A stretch of DNA of 64,000 bases from assembly GCF_018687895.1 (NCBI RefSeq), contig NZ_CP061307.1:1509948-1573947 (forward strand), in the 5' to 3' direction. The position numbers were made by a program, and so were the translations under genes. Positions within the stretch are counted from its first letter, which is position 1, and each line of letters opens with the position of its first letter. Shown here piece by piece: positions 35,310-44,284 of this stretch. This DNA is from Polynucleobacter sp. JS-JIR-II-50 (lineage in GTDB: Bacteria; Pseudomonadota; Gammaproteobacteria; Burkholderiales; Burkholderiaceae). Below the pieces are notes generated by a model. That model was not told the origin of the DNA. It made no database searches and worked only from the letters and a program-made list of their open reading frames with translations.

Positions 35310-36395
35310 ATGAATAACCGCCGATCATTTTTGAAGACTTCTGGCAAGGCCCTGGGTGGCTTATTTTTTTGCGGTTGTGGATTAGCGCATGCTGCCGATA
35401 TAGCGAAACCTAAACGCATTACCCCTGTTTTTATCAATGGTAGGCGCATAAAAACCATCGACGTACACGCACACTGCATGTTCCAAGATGCCATTGACTT
35501 GATGGGTGATGATGCCGCTTCAGTTCCACCACCAACCAAAGGCATTCCAGAGCATTTCATCAAAATCAATGAGCGCATTAAAGCGATGGATGCTCAGGGT
35601 ATTGATATGCAAGTGCTCAGCGTGAATCCCTACTGGTATCGCAAAGATAAAGAGACTGCTGTCGAGATCTGCCGTCTCAATAACGCTCATTTAGCAGAGC
35701 TCTGTCATCTCAGACCTGATAAGTTTGCCGCTTTTGCATCACTGACTATGCAATACCCCGATCTAGCAGTAGAGCAACTCGAGTATGCAGTAAAAAAACA
35801 GGGTTTACGTGGTGCCGCAATTGGCGGAAGCGTATTGGGGCAAGATTTTTCAGACCCCAAGTTTCATCCCGTGCTAGCAAAAGCCCAGGAGCTGAATGTT
35901 GCCCTATTTATTCATCCGCAAAGCACTCCGCAACTTGCTCAGCGGTTTAAGGGAAATGGCTGGATGTCTAATGTGATTGGTAATCCATTGGATACAACAA
36001 TCGCATTACAACACCTCATCTATGAAGGTGTCCTAGATAAATATCCACAACTCAAAGTGCTGGCAGCCCATGGAGGCGGATTTCTAGGCTCCTATGCGCC
36101 CCGTATGGACCATAGCTGCTTTGTGTCACCCCAAAACTGCGATCCTAATATTGTTTTGAAGAAGAAGCCGTCTGAGTATCTAAAACAACTGTACTTTGAT
36201 TCGCTCGTTTTTACACCAGAGGCATTAAAGTATCTGGTGTCACAGGTTGGCGTTAGCCAAGTAGTGATTGGTACAGATCACCCTATTCCCTGGGAAGAAT
36301 TTCCGGTAGAGCATGTCATGGCAACTCCAGGGCTGAATAATGCAGATCGGATCGCCATCCTTGGTGGTAATGCCGAACGCCTGCTCAATTTATAA
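35310..36395 (+). CDS. Amidohydrolase-2 family metal hydrolase/decarboxylase with Tat-like leader
   Basis: 361 residues. The N-terminus NNRRSFLKTSGKALGGLFFC is a twin-arginine-type signal with a cysteine that could be lipidated (GLFFCGCG). The body is a TIM-barrel amidohydrolase of the ACMSD-like branch: metal ligands IKTIDVHAHCMF, FIHPQS, VLAAHGGGFLGSY, and the aspartate in VIGTDHPIPWE. Members hydrolyse or decarboxylate aromatic or carboxylated rings. The substrate is unknown. Probably co-transcribed with the upstream binding protein; a bidirectional terminator follows. Confidence 0.8.
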   Translation: MNNRRSFLKTSGKALGGLFFCGCGLAHAADIAKPKRITPVFINGRRIKTIDVHAHCMFQDAIDLMGDDAASVPPPTKGIPEHFIKINERIKAMDAQGIDMQVLSVNPYWYRKDKETAVEICRLNNAHLAELCHLRPDKFAAFASLTMQYPDLAVEQLEYAVKKQGLRGAAIGGSVLGQDFSDPKFHPVLAKAQELNVALFIHPQSTPQLAQRFKGNGWMSNVIGNPLDTTIALQHLIYEGVLDKYPQLKVLAAHGGGFLGSYAPRMDHSCFVSPQNCDPNIVLKKKPSEYLKQLYFDSLVFTPEALKYLVSQVGVSQVVIGTDHPIPWEEFPVEHVMATPGLNNADRIAILGGNAERLLNL

Positions 36396-36430
36396 ACCAA
36401 TTAAGCTAAAACCTCGCCTAGTTAGTTATA

Positions 36431-36464
36431 AAAAAGCCTCCGAGCATCCGCTCAAGGGCTTTTT
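36431..36464. terminator. Bidirectional hairpin terminator
   Basis: AAAAAGCC (36431-36438) pairs with GGCTTTTT (36457-36464), with an inner GAGC/GCTC pair. It lies between the convergent amidohydrolase and alpha/beta hydrolase genes and has A/T tracts on both sides. Confidence 0.75.
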
Positions 36465-36492
36465 CTTTGCCTATTATTTTTCTAAGCTTTGC

Positions 36493-37299
36493 TTAATGTG
36501 TATCAAGCCACTCTTTAAGGCTCCGATTAAATTTCTCAGGCTGCTCCATTAAGAAAAAATGGCTCGCATTGTCAAACAGAATGGTTTCTGAACCAGCAAT
36601 ACCTTTGCCCATGATCTCTGTAGCAGTTAAAGAGCAAATTGGATCATTTTTACCGGCCATGATCAGAGTTGGTTGCTTGATAAAAGCCAACTGATCTACA
36701 GTGTCGTGGTTTTGGCAGGCTTCATTCTGACGGCTGTAGCACGCAGGCAATCGGGTTTCTCCGCCAATGAGTGCTTCAATCTTTTTAACTTGCTCTTGCT
36801 TAGTATTAAAAAACTCTGCTGAGACAAAGTTTTGTACAGAATGCCTTGCATGATCAGCCCAACTCATGCGCCATTCAAGTGCCTCCCGCATATTTAACAA
36901 CACTCGACGACCAAGTGGGTCAAGCATTGCAAACGATGCGCACAGTACTAAGGACTTCACTCGCTCCGGTGACATTAAAGCCATGTGCTGAGCAACCGCG
37001 CCACCCATAGATCTACCAACAACATGCGCTGATGGGATATTTAAAAAATCCATCAAGCCCAGGGTATCTTTCGCAAGATCTTGGGTGCTAATAGGTTCAT
37101 CTACTTGGGTACTCTTGCCTGCACCCCGGTTATCAAATGCAATCACTCTGTAGTGATCTTTTAAAAGCTGAATCTGTGCTGTCCATGCGCTATAGTCACC
37201 TGCAAGGCCGTGGATTAAAACCACTGGAACACCTTTGCCAACATCCACATATTGAATGTTGTACTTGCCGATCTTTGCCGTCTTTAATAAATCCTGCAT
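36493..37299 (-). CDS. Alpha/beta hydrolase (active triad)
   Basis: 268 residues. Oxyanion motif VVLIHGLAGDYSAWTAQ, nucleophile elbow GRSMG with Ser at residue 97, acid in GKNDPICSLTA, and histidine in NASHFFLMEQPEKF. The pattern resembles enol-lactone hydrolases or C-C bond hydrolases of aromatic degradation. It is the last gene of a branched-chain-type ABC transporter operon, six bases after the LivF-like ATPase, suggesting the imported compound is an ester, lactone or ring-cleavage product. Substrate unknown. Confidence 0.8.
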   Translation of the reverse strand: MQDLLKTAKIGKYNIQYVDVGKGVPVVLIHGLAGDYSAWTAQIQLLKDHYRVIAFDNRGAGKSTQVDEPISTQDLAKDTLGLMDFLNIPSAHVVGRSMGGAVAQHMALMSPERVKSLVLCASFAMLDPLGRRVLLNMREALEWRMSWADHARHSVQNFVSAEFFNTKQEQVKKIEALIGGETRLPACYSRQNEACQNHDTVDQLAFIKQPTLIMAGKNDPICSLTATEIMGKGIAGSETILFDNASHFFLMEQPEKFNRSLKEWLDTH

Positions 37300-37304
37300 A
37301 TCAG

Positions 37305-38024
37305 TTACTCCACACTCAAGTGAGCTTGTAGCTCCTGCTGCTTTTCAGTAAATAGCGCTTTGCTGCCACTAAAGACGACCTTGCCTCCATTCAACAGCAC
37401 GACATCATCTGCCACACTTAAAGCAAGATTGAGATTTTGCTCAACTAAAACAATAGAAATAAACGGCTTGAGGGTGGCAATAATATTGCCCACTTCTTTG
37501 ACAATTTGTGGGGCCAAACCTTCTGAAGGCTCATCCAATAGCAATACTTTAGGATTGGTCATTAAGGCTCTACCAATTGCTAGCATCTGTTGCTCACCGC
37601 CAGATAAGCTGCCCGCAATCTGGTTCTTGCGCTCATTCAAGCGCGGGAAGAACTGGAATACGTCTTCAAGCGACCATTGACGTGCACTGCCAGCACGAGG
37701 CGCTTGATAAGCCACATCTAAATTCTCTTTAACGGTAAGACTAGGGAAGATACGGCGCCCTTGCGGAACAATGCCGATGCCTGCTTGGCAGATTTTCTCT
37801 GGTGATAAGTTTTGTAATGCCACACCATCCAACTCAATCAAACCACTTCTGCCGGATAAGAAACCAATGATGGAGCTAATGCAAGTAGTCTTGCCTGCAC
37901 CGTTTCTGCCCAATAGCGCAAGCACGGTGTCTTTCTTTAGCTCAAATGAGATGTCATACAGAATATGGCTATCGCCATAAAAGGCATTTAAGCCTTCAAT
38001 CTTTAAGATGGCATTAGTGGCCAA
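37305..38024 (-). CDS. Branched-chain-type ABC transporter ATPase (LivF-like)
   Basis: Walker A LLGRNGAGKTTCISSIIG, signature LSGGEQQMLAIGRAL, Walker B VLLLDEPSEGLAPQ, and VLVEQNLNLAL. The TTG at 38024 was chosen because AAGGAG lies seven bases upstream and it overlaps the livG-like stop by 11 bases; the open frame reaches 38051. 239 residues. Partner of the LivG/M/H-like genes upstream in a HAAT-family importer whose substrate need not be an amino acid. Confidence 0.9.
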   Translation of the reverse strand: MATNAILKIEGLNAFYGDSHILYDISFELKKDTVLALLGRNGAGKTTCISSIIGFLSGRSGLIELDGVALQNLSPEKICQAGIGIVPQGRRIFPSLTVKENLDVAYQAPRAGSARQWSLEDVFQFFPRLNERKNQIAGSLSGGEQQMLAIGRALMTNPKVLLLDEPSEGLAPQIVKEVGNIIATLKPFISIVLVEQNLNLALSVADDVVLLNGGKVVFSGSKALFTEKQQELQAHLSVE

Positions 38025-38754
38025 GATAAATCTCCTTGGTACGCGGATCATTTACCACTTCTTGGCGCGTGCCACTCGTAATTACTTCACCGTAATGCAA
38101 AAGCGTTACTCGGTCAGCAAACGCCAAGGCCACAGCCATATCATGCTCAATCATCAAAATGGTAATATTGCGATCGATTTGCTGGAGCAACTCAGTAATG
38201 GTTTCACGTTCTTCTGTAGATAAGCCTGCCAAAGGTTCGTCAAGTAATAAAATTTGTGGGTTTTGAGCTAGGGCCATCGCAATCTCTAAGCGACGCTTCT
38301 CCCCATAGGAGGTCTGCTCTAAGGGTAGATAGGCTTTAGCGCCCAACCCCACCTTTTCTAAAACGGCTAATGCCTTCTGATCCAAGTCCGACTCGGATAA
38401 GAAGGACCCCCAGCACTTCCAACGTAGTGGCATTTTGCCTAGTAAGGCTAATTTCACGTTAGAAATCAAATTGTCTTTGCCAAACAACGTCAGAATTTGA
38501 TAGGTTCTTGCTAAATCGAGTTGTGCACGCTTAGCAGTTGGCAGCTTGGTAACATTTATTCCAGCAAGCATGATGGTTCCAGAGTCTGAAGCAAGATCAC
38601 CTGAGATGAGGTTAAACAATGTTGTCTTGCCAGCACCATTTGGCCCGATCAATAGGTGCCTCTCTCCGGCATTCACAGTGAGATTGACACCCTTAGTCAC
38701 CTTTAGACCACCAAAGGATTTGCTTAAATCGGAAACTTGAAGAATGGGACTCAT
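38014..38754 (-). CDS. Branched-chain-type ABC transporter ATPase (LivG-like)
   Basis: 246 residues. Walker A LLIGPNGAGKTTLFNLISGD, signature TSYGEKRRLEIAMAL, Walker B ILLLDEPLAGLSTEE, H-loop MIEHDMAVAL. Typical LivG insert region LARTYQILTLFGKDNLISNV. It is separated by three bases from the permease gene upstream. Second HAAT-type system in the window, clearly distinct in sequence from UrtD. Confidence 0.92.
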   Translation of the reverse strand: MSPILQVSDLSKSFGGLKVTKGVNLTVNAGERHLLIGPNGAGKTTLFNLISGDLASDSGTIMLAGINVTKLPTAKRAQLDLARTYQILTLFGKDNLISNVKLALLGKMPLRWKCWGSFLSESDLDQKALAVLEKVGLGAKAYLPLEQTSYGEKRRLEIAMALAQNPQILLLDEPLAGLSTEERETITELLQQIDRNITILMIEHDMAVALAFADRVTLLHYGEVITSGTRQEVVNDPRTKEIYLGH

Positions 38755-38757
38755 CTT

Positions 38758-39693
38758 TTACTTGTTTGAGTTGAGTGCATTTTTAATGCGATCAAATCCA
38801 GCAACAATGCCGCCTGGAATGAACATTACAATGAAAATAAATACCAAACCTAATAAAGTCACCCAGTGATCTACATATTGGCTTGCTACATTCTTTAGCA
38901 ACATCACTAAAGCAGCTCCAATAACTGGGCCCATCAAGGTGCCAGCACCTCCAGCAATCACCATCAAGAGCATCTCAGCAGAGTTTGCCAATGAAAGGCT
39001 GTGTGGGCTAATAAATTGGTGGTAGTAGACATACATAATTCCACCGATTGAGCCGAAGAAGCCACAAGCAGTGAAGGTTACCCAGCGAATTAACCAGACG
39101 TTAAAACCAAGCGCACTCATCCTACGAGGCTGATCTTTGGTCCCGCGAATGGTCGCACCAAAAGGAGAGCGCACCAAGATCGCAATCGCAATCCAAACCA
39201 ATAAAAATACAAAAAGGGTGAAGTAGTAGAAATAACTTGCCTCACCTAAATCGAACCCAAAAATATGCGGTCTGGTAATACCAGATATTCCATTATCACC
39301 ACCAGTGACGCTGGCCCAGCGATAAGCTAAGCCCCATAGAATTTGCCCAAACGCTAAAGTAATCATCAGAAAACTAATACCCGTAGCGCGTAAGGCAATC
39401 AAACCAAATATACCGGCGACGGCAGTAGTGCCTGCAATCGCAATGGCTGCCGTACTTGCATGACTCCAGCCTAGCTTTACTGTCAACCAACTACTAATAT
39501 ACGCAGCCAAACCCAAATAACCCGCATGGCCTAATGAAGTTAGGCCGGCATAACCTACGAGCAAATTAAGACTCATGGCAAAGATACCGGCGATTAGAAT
39601 TTGACTCGCTAAGTTGGTGTAATACGTTCCGCCGAGAATGATCGGAAGTGCAAGCAATACAGCCAGAATGACAATATAAAAAATGCGGTTCAA
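38758..39693 (-). CDS. Branched-chain-type ABC transporter permease (LivM-like)
   Basis: 311 residues and about eight membrane helices. Landmarks are ILAGI-type helix LASQILIAGIFAMSLNLLVG, YAGLTSLGHAGYLGLAAYIS, FLMITLAFGQILWGLAYRWA and MLLMVIAGGAGTLMGPVIGA, all LivM-type. No long N-terminal leader, unlike UrtC. Overlaps the LivH-like gene by four bases. Confidence 0.92.
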   Translation of the reverse strand: MNRIFYIVILAVLLALPIILGGTYYTNLASQILIAGIFAMSLNLLVGYAGLTSLGHAGYLGLAAYISSWLTVKLGWSHASTAAIAIAGTTAVAGIFGLIALRATGISFLMITLAFGQILWGLAYRWASVTGGDNGISGITRPHIFGFDLGEASYFYYFTLFVFLLVWIAIAILVRSPFGATIRGTKDQPRRMSALGFNVWLIRWVTFTACGFFGSIGGIMYVYYHQFISPHSLSLANSAEMLLMVIAGGAGTLMGPVIGAALVMLLKNVASQYVDHWVTLLGLVFIFIVMFIPGGIVAGFDRIKNALNSNK

Positions 39694-40550
39694 GCGCTAA
39701 TCTTTCCAAACAAGCCACGGGGGCGGACAGCCAAAATAATCAGCATTGGTAAAAATAAAATGATGTAGGCCAAATCGGGAAACAGGGCCTGGCCAAAGCT
39801 GTAGATAAAACCAATCAAAAAGCTGCCAATGAATGCACCCAACAAACTGCCGAGGCCCCCCAGAATCACGACAACCAATGCAATTGGCAGCATGTCTGCA
39901 TCCAGACCTGGATAAACTGACAAAATTGGAGCAGCAGCAATACCGCCGACACCTGCTAAGGCCGCCCCCAAGCAAAAAACAATGGAGAACAACTTAGTAG
40001 CAGGCACACCAATGCCCTGAGCCATTTGGCGATCATCAACACTGGCACGAATCATGACGCCTAGCTTTGTTTTGTCTAGCAAGAGCCATAAGCCGAGCGC
40101 CACAAAAATACTAAAGATGACTAAAGCGATTCGATAGAGGGGAAAGGTTTGACCAAGGATCTGAATACCGCCAGCAAGAAAGCTTGGAGCCGCAACCGGA
40201 CGAGGATCACCACCCCAAAACCAAAGACTGCAATCTGCAATGACAAATGCCACACCTAAAGTTGCCAATACCTGAGACAGACTGTTACCCGCTAAGCGAC
40301 GCAGAATGACTCTTTCTACTGCAATACCTAATAAACCAATGGCAATTGCAGCAGCCAATATAGCTAAGAAGAAAGAGTACCCTGCCTCAATCACACTTAA
40401 GCCAACATAAGCACCCAACATGAAATAAGCGCCGTGCGAAAGGTTGGCAATGCGCATCAATCCGAAAATTAATGAAAAGCCTGCCGCCAGGGTGAAAAGA
40501 ACTCCCCCGAGGGCAAGGCTATTAAGACTCTGAATTAACCAAAAGGACAT
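39690..40550 (-). CDS. Branched-chain-type ABC transporter permease (LivH-like)
   Basis: 286 residues, eight or so helices. Landmarks: FTLAAGFSLIFGLMRIANLS with HGAYFMLGAYVG, VLATLGVAFVIADCSLWFWG, MIRASVDDRQMAQGIGVP and LGGLGSLLGAFIGSF. Standard LivH length, lacking the soluble N-terminal domain seen in UrtB. Ten bases downstream of the binding-protein gene. Confidence 0.92.
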   Translation of the reverse strand: MSFWLIQSLNSLALGGVLFTLAAGFSLIFGLMRIANLSHGAYFMLGAYVGLSVIEAGYSFFLAILAAAIAIGLLGIAVERVILRRLAGNSLSQVLATLGVAFVIADCSLWFWGGDPRPVAAPSFLAGGIQILGQTFPLYRIALVIFSIFVALGLWLLLDKTKLGVMIRASVDDRQMAQGIGVPATKLFSIVFCLGAALAGVGGIAAAPILSVYPGLDADMLPIALVVVILGGLGSLLGAFIGSFLIGFIYSFGQALFPDLAYIILFLPMLIILAVRPRGLFGKISA

Positions 40551-40560
40551 ATTCAGCGAA

Positions 40561-41808
40561 TCAGTTTTCTAAGTTATTCGCAGGTGGGTAATCTCTAGAG
40601 TAAACAGGGTTAGCTAGGAAGTCCTTCGCTTTATATGTCCAGAACTGGCTAACCGCTGGATAAGTTTTGATCACAACGTTAGTAAGCTTGCCATCTTTTT
40701 TCTCAACTTTACGGATATAAATATCCATAATTGGGTTACCCAATGCATCTAATGTCACCTTGCCTCTTGGATCATTTGGCAATTGCACTGCACGCAATGC
40801 AGCCATGAAGGCATTCTTGTCTTCAATATTCCCTTTAACATCTTTTAAAGCCTGTTCAAGCATCAATGCAGCACCATAGGCGCCCATGGAATAGTAGCCA
40901 GGATCCTTTTTATACATCGCATTGAAATCTTTAACAAACTTCGCATTAGCTGCGTTATTCAGGTTTGCAGAATACCAACCAGTGGAAATCACACCCAGCG
41001 CGTCATCGCCCATGAAAGGCAAAATACCTTCATCGACCGTAGTCATTGCACCAAGCAAAGGAATTTTTCCTTTTAAGCCGTACTCACTGTACTGCTTCAC
41101 AAACTTCACACCATTGCCGCCAGCAAAGGCCGCAAATACAGCGTCAACGTTTGGCTTAATCTGGCCAATGTAAGTACCATAGTCAGCTACGTTCAAAGGA
41201 GTCCAGAGCTTTTGTACTACCTTGCCGCCGTTCTCTTCAAATGTTCTTTGGAAACCAGCTGCAATCTCATGACCAAAAGCAAAGTCATCAGCAATGATGG
41301 CAATGCGCTTGTACTTTAAGTCTTTAGCAGCGTACTCGCCAAGCGCATGACTTGGTTGAGCTGAGCTACCAACACCACGAACAAACCATGGATTTGGTTT
41401 GCGTTGTGTTAAATCTTCAGCGCCAGCAGATGGGGAGATTACAGGTACGCCTACTTTTTTAATGTAGTCATCTACTGCAATCGCTTCAAATGCTGCCAAA
41501 GGTCCAATAATGACCTGAACCTTATCTTTTTCTACTAGCTCTTGTGTTTTAGTTTTAGTAACGGCTGGTTGGCCAGAAGTATCAGCAACGAATAGCTCCA
41601 CCTTTCTACCGGCGATCGTGTTATTGCGCTCCTTCATAAACAGATTGATTGCCTCCTCCATCTGTTTGCCGCCCGCAGCCAAAGCACCCGATTTGATGGT
41701 TAAGAAACCAACCCGAATCGGTGTGCTGTCAGCCGCAAAGGCTGCAGGGGTTAACAGCGCCCCCGTTACTGCAAGCGCTACGGCTTTTAGGTGGATCTTC
41801 TTCAACAT
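40561..41808 (-). CDS. Branched-chain-type ABC transporter substrate-binding protein (LivK-like)
   Basis: 415 residues with signal peptide (LKAVALAVTGALLTPAAFAA) and a type-1 periplasmic binding fold: PIRVGFLTIKSGALAAGGKQ, then QVIIGPLAAFEAIAVDDYIK, VISPSAGAEDLTQRK and GVKFVKQYSEYGLKGKIPLL. A strong GAGGAGA ribosome site precedes the ATG. This type within the HAAT family often binds aromatic or carboxylic acids. It is divergent from a GntR gene across an AT-rich region with repeated motifs, so it is probably controlled by that regulator. First gene of a five-or-six-gene operon. Confidence 0.88.
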   Translation of the reverse strand: MLKKIHLKAVALAVTGALLTPAAFAADSTPIRVGFLTIKSGALAAGGKQMEEAINLFMKERNNTIAGRKVELFVADTSGQPAVTKTKTQELVEKDKVQVIIGPLAAFEAIAVDDYIKKVGVPVISPSAGAEDLTQRKPNPWFVRGVGSSAQPSHALGEYAAKDLKYKRIAIIADDFAFGHEIAAGFQRTFEENGGKVVQKLWTPLNVADYGTYIGQIKPNVDAVFAAFAGGNGVKFVKQYSEYGLKGKIPLLGAMTTVDEGILPFMGDDALGVISTGWYSANLNNAANAKFVKDFNAMYKKDPGYYSMGAYGAALMLEQALKDVKGNIEDKNAFMAALRAVQLPNDPRGKVTLDALGNPIMDIYIRKVEKKDGKLTNVVIKTYPAVSQFWTYKAKDFLANPVYSRDYPPANNLEN

Positions 41809-41862
41809 AACTGTCTCCTCGCGGTGTTTTGTACTCTGTAATTGTAGTTTTAACGTCTTAGT

Positions 41863-41876
41863 TGATATACTACAAT
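41863..41876. promoter_or_regulatory. Candidate GntR operator repeat 1
   Basis: TGATATACTACAAT; a second copy with two changes occurs 107 bases away at 41970. It lies upstream of the livK-like gene in a very AT-rich divergent promoter region. Confidence 0.4.
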
Positions 41877-41969
41877 AAATTTAAATTTACGCAATATTTT
41901 TCTGTAAATATTATTTATCTATATATATCATATACTTATAAAAATCCTTATCATCCTATAAAACCCTTG

Positions 41970-41983
41970 TGATATATTACGAT
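41970..41983. promoter_or_regulatory. Candidate GntR operator repeat 2
   Basis: TGATATATTACGAT, 12 of 14 bases identical to the copy at 41863. It lies 35 bases before the GntR start codon, suitable for autoregulation. Between the copies, the inverse pattern TATATATCATATA appears near 41920-41935. Confidence 0.4.
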
Positions 41984-42017
41984 TTATATTTATAGAGAGC
42001 CTAATATCTCTGAAACC

Positions 42018-42698
42018 ATGACAGCTACTATTACAGAACCCGTAGAAACAGACGGTCGACTGCTCCGCGAGAGAGTGTACGAAGAGCTTCGTCACGATAT
42101 TTTGTCGTGCCAATTAATGCCTGGCGCCGAAATACGAGAAGCCGAATTGGCGGCGCGGTTTGAAGTCAGCAAATCCCCAGTACGCGATGCTCTCATTAGC
42201 TTAGAGCGCGAAGGCTTAGTGATCACCATTCCACGCCAAGGTTATCGGGTAGCCCCTGTTTCGATTTCAGACATGCTGGATATGTTTCATTTGCGCGCAG
42301 CGCTTGAACGAGCCAACATCGAACGCGTCATCCGTCATGCGAGTGATGAGCAGCTACAAGCCCTAGATCAATACAAACGCTTTGATGAAAATCAATGGAA
42401 GGATGGATTTGTTGGATACAACAAATCATTCCATCGCAAGATGGCTGAACTCGGCGGCAATCCGCGCATGCGCGATCAACTGATTGACCTCATCGATTTA
42501 ATGGAAAGAGCCGTACAGATTAGCGTGAGTAATATGAACCACGGCAAGCCAGAGGCGCTTGTAGAGGAGCATCGCGAAATCATCGATATCGTCCAAGCCA
42601 GATCTATTAAAGCTGCCCAGCGTTTAGCTGAGCAGCATGTGCTTGCTGCTGGCAAGCGCGTAAGTAATGCAGTTTCACGCGGAATGATTGTTAACTAA
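42018..42698 (+). CDS. GntR-family regulator, FCD subfamily
   Basis: 226 residues. Winged HTH at about 15-80 (YEELRHDILSCQLMPGAEIR with FEVSKSPVRDALISLEREGL) and FCD ligand-binding domain after residue 95, including FHRKMAELGGNPRMRDQL and VEEHREIIDIVQARS histidines. The start ATG follows the AT-rich divergent region. It heads the operon with aldehyde dehydrogenase, alpha/beta-fold and GST genes and probably controls both this and the divergent transport operon in response to the imported compound. Confidence 0.9.
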   Translation: MTATITEPVETDGRLLRERVYEELRHDILSCQLMPGAEIREAELAARFEVSKSPVRDALISLEREGLVITIPRQGYRVAPVSISDMLDMFHLRAALERANIERVIRHASDEQLQALDQYKRFDENQWKDGFVGYNKSFHRKMAELGGNPRMRDQLIDLIDLMERAVQISVSNMNHGKPEALVEEHREIIDIVQARSIKAAQRLAEQHVLAAGKRVSNAVSRGMIVN

Positions 42699-42724
42699 TT
42701 CAATTTATTTTTAAAAGGACCACC

Positions 42725-44245
42725 ATGTCAAACCCTAACAAGCAAGTCCCTATTCGTGGATTATTTATTGATGGTAAAGAAGTGCCTGCATCCCAACCTG
42801 AGTTACTGGATGTATTAAATCCAGCAACTGGTGAGATGCTTGCACAAATCTCACATGCGACAGACGCAGACGTTGATAAAGCAGTAAAAAGCTCTGCTAA
42901 AGCCTTTTCTAGCTCCGAGTGGAGCGCCATGTCTAATCGCACAAGAGCTAAGCTCATCAATAAACTAGCTGATGTTTTTGAAGCCAACCTAGAAGAAATC
43001 TACACACTAGAAACCGCCAATAACGGACGCTCCTTAAATGAGACTCGTGCCCAAGTCTCTCGCTTGCCAGACTTCTTCCGTTACAACGCAGGCCTTGCTA
43101 TTGCACGTCGTGATTCTGTCATTCCAGTAGATGGCAACTATCTGAACTACACCTTGCGTACTCCGATTGGCGTTGTAGGCAACTCCACACCATTCAATCA
43201 CCCATTGATGATCATGGTAAAGAGCTTAGCCCCTACCCTTGCATCTGGTTGTACGACAGTAGTAAAACCCTCTGAATACACTCCCTTAACCACCTTACGT
43301 CTTGCTGAGCTTTTTGTAGAGGCTGGTTTACCTCCAGGAGTATTTAACGTGATTACCGGTCTTGGACCATCAACTGGCAAAGCCCTAGCTGAGCATCCTG
43401 GTTTGGCCAAGTGGGTTCTGACTGGCGGTACAGAAGCTGGTCGTATTACTGGCGCATTGGCTGGTAGCAACTTTGCACATCAGACCTTAGAGCTCGGTGG
43501 CAAAACTCCAGTTCTCGTATTTGATGACTTCAACGTGGATCAGGCAGTGAACTATGCTGCATTTGGCGCCTTCATCGGTGCAGGACAAACCTGTATTTGT
43601 GGAAGCCGTCAAATTGTTCAGGCAAAAATCTATGATGAGTTTGTTGAAAAGCTCGCAGCTAAAGCGAAGTCCATTCGCATTGGCAACCCGATTGATCCAA
43701 CAGTGCAACTAGGGCCTGTCGTCTCAGCACGTCAACAACAACGCGTTCTCAAATATATCGATATTGGGCTCAATGAAGATAAAGCTCGCCTAGTAGCTGG
43801 GGGTAAGGTGCCAACTGATGCATCCATGAAAGATGGCTTCTTTGTTGAGCCAACGGTTTTTGCTGATGTCACACGTGACATGCGTATTTTCCAAGAGGAA
43901 GTGTTTGGGCCATTCGTATCTGTGACTAAATTCACTACCGAAGAAGAAGGTCTCGAGCTGGCAAATGACTCTCCGTTTGGTCTGGCGGGCGCAATTCGAA
44001 CAAATGACGTGACTAGAGCACACCGCGTCGCTGCCAAGTTGAAGTGCGGCATTGTTTGGGTAAATGATCACCACCGTTTAGACCCAGCATCACCATGGGG
44101 CGGTATTAAGGACTCCGGCATTGGTCGTGAGTGCGGTACAGAATCGTTTGATCAACACTTTGAAACTAAGAGCGTCATGATTCGTTTGGATGATGCGCCG
44201 TTTGACTGGTACAAAGATACTGCCAGCCAGCCACGCCTTAACTAA
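42725..44245 (+). CDS. NAD(P)-dependent aldehyde dehydrogenase
   Basis: 506 residues with a strong AAAGGA ribosome site. Conserved catalytic elements: NSTPFNHPLMIMVKSLAPTL (cofactor site, with the catalytic-region Asn), VVKPSEYTPLTTLRLAEL, the general base in LELGGKTPVLVF and the nucleophile cysteine in GAGQTCICGSRQIV, and the C-terminal EVFGPFVSVTKF and SPWGGIKDSGIGRECG. All residues needed for activity are present. It resembles the betaine-aldehyde or hydroxymuconic-semialdehyde type. The context of transporter, hydrolase and GST genes suggests it oxidises an aldehyde from the imported compound. Confidence 0.92.
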   Translation: MSNPNKQVPIRGLFIDGKEVPASQPELLDVLNPATGEMLAQISHATDADVDKAVKSSAKAFSSSEWSAMSNRTRAKLINKLADVFEANLEEIYTLETANNGRSLNETRAQVSRLPDFFRYNAGLAIARRDSVIPVDGNYLNYTLRTPIGVVGNSTPFNHPLMIMVKSLAPTLASGCTTVVKPSEYTPLTTLRLAELFVEAGLPPGVFNVITGLGPSTGKALAEHPGLAKWVLTGGTEAGRITGALAGSNFAHQTLELGGKTPVLVFDDFNVDQAVNYAAFGAFIGAGQTCICGSRQIVQAKIYDEFVEKLAAKAKSIRIGNPIDPTVQLGPVVSARQQQRVLKYIDIGLNEDKARLVAGGKVPTDASMKDGFFVEPTVFADVTRDMRIFQEEVFGPFVSVTKFTTEEEGLELANDSPFGLAGAIRTNDVTRAHRVAAKLKCGIVWVNDHHRLDPASPWGGIKDSGIGRECGTESFDQHFETKSVMIRLDDAPFDWYKDTASQPRLN

Positions 44246-44284
44246 TCACCCGTCTTCCATTAGAGAGCAAGGAAATATATTCAC

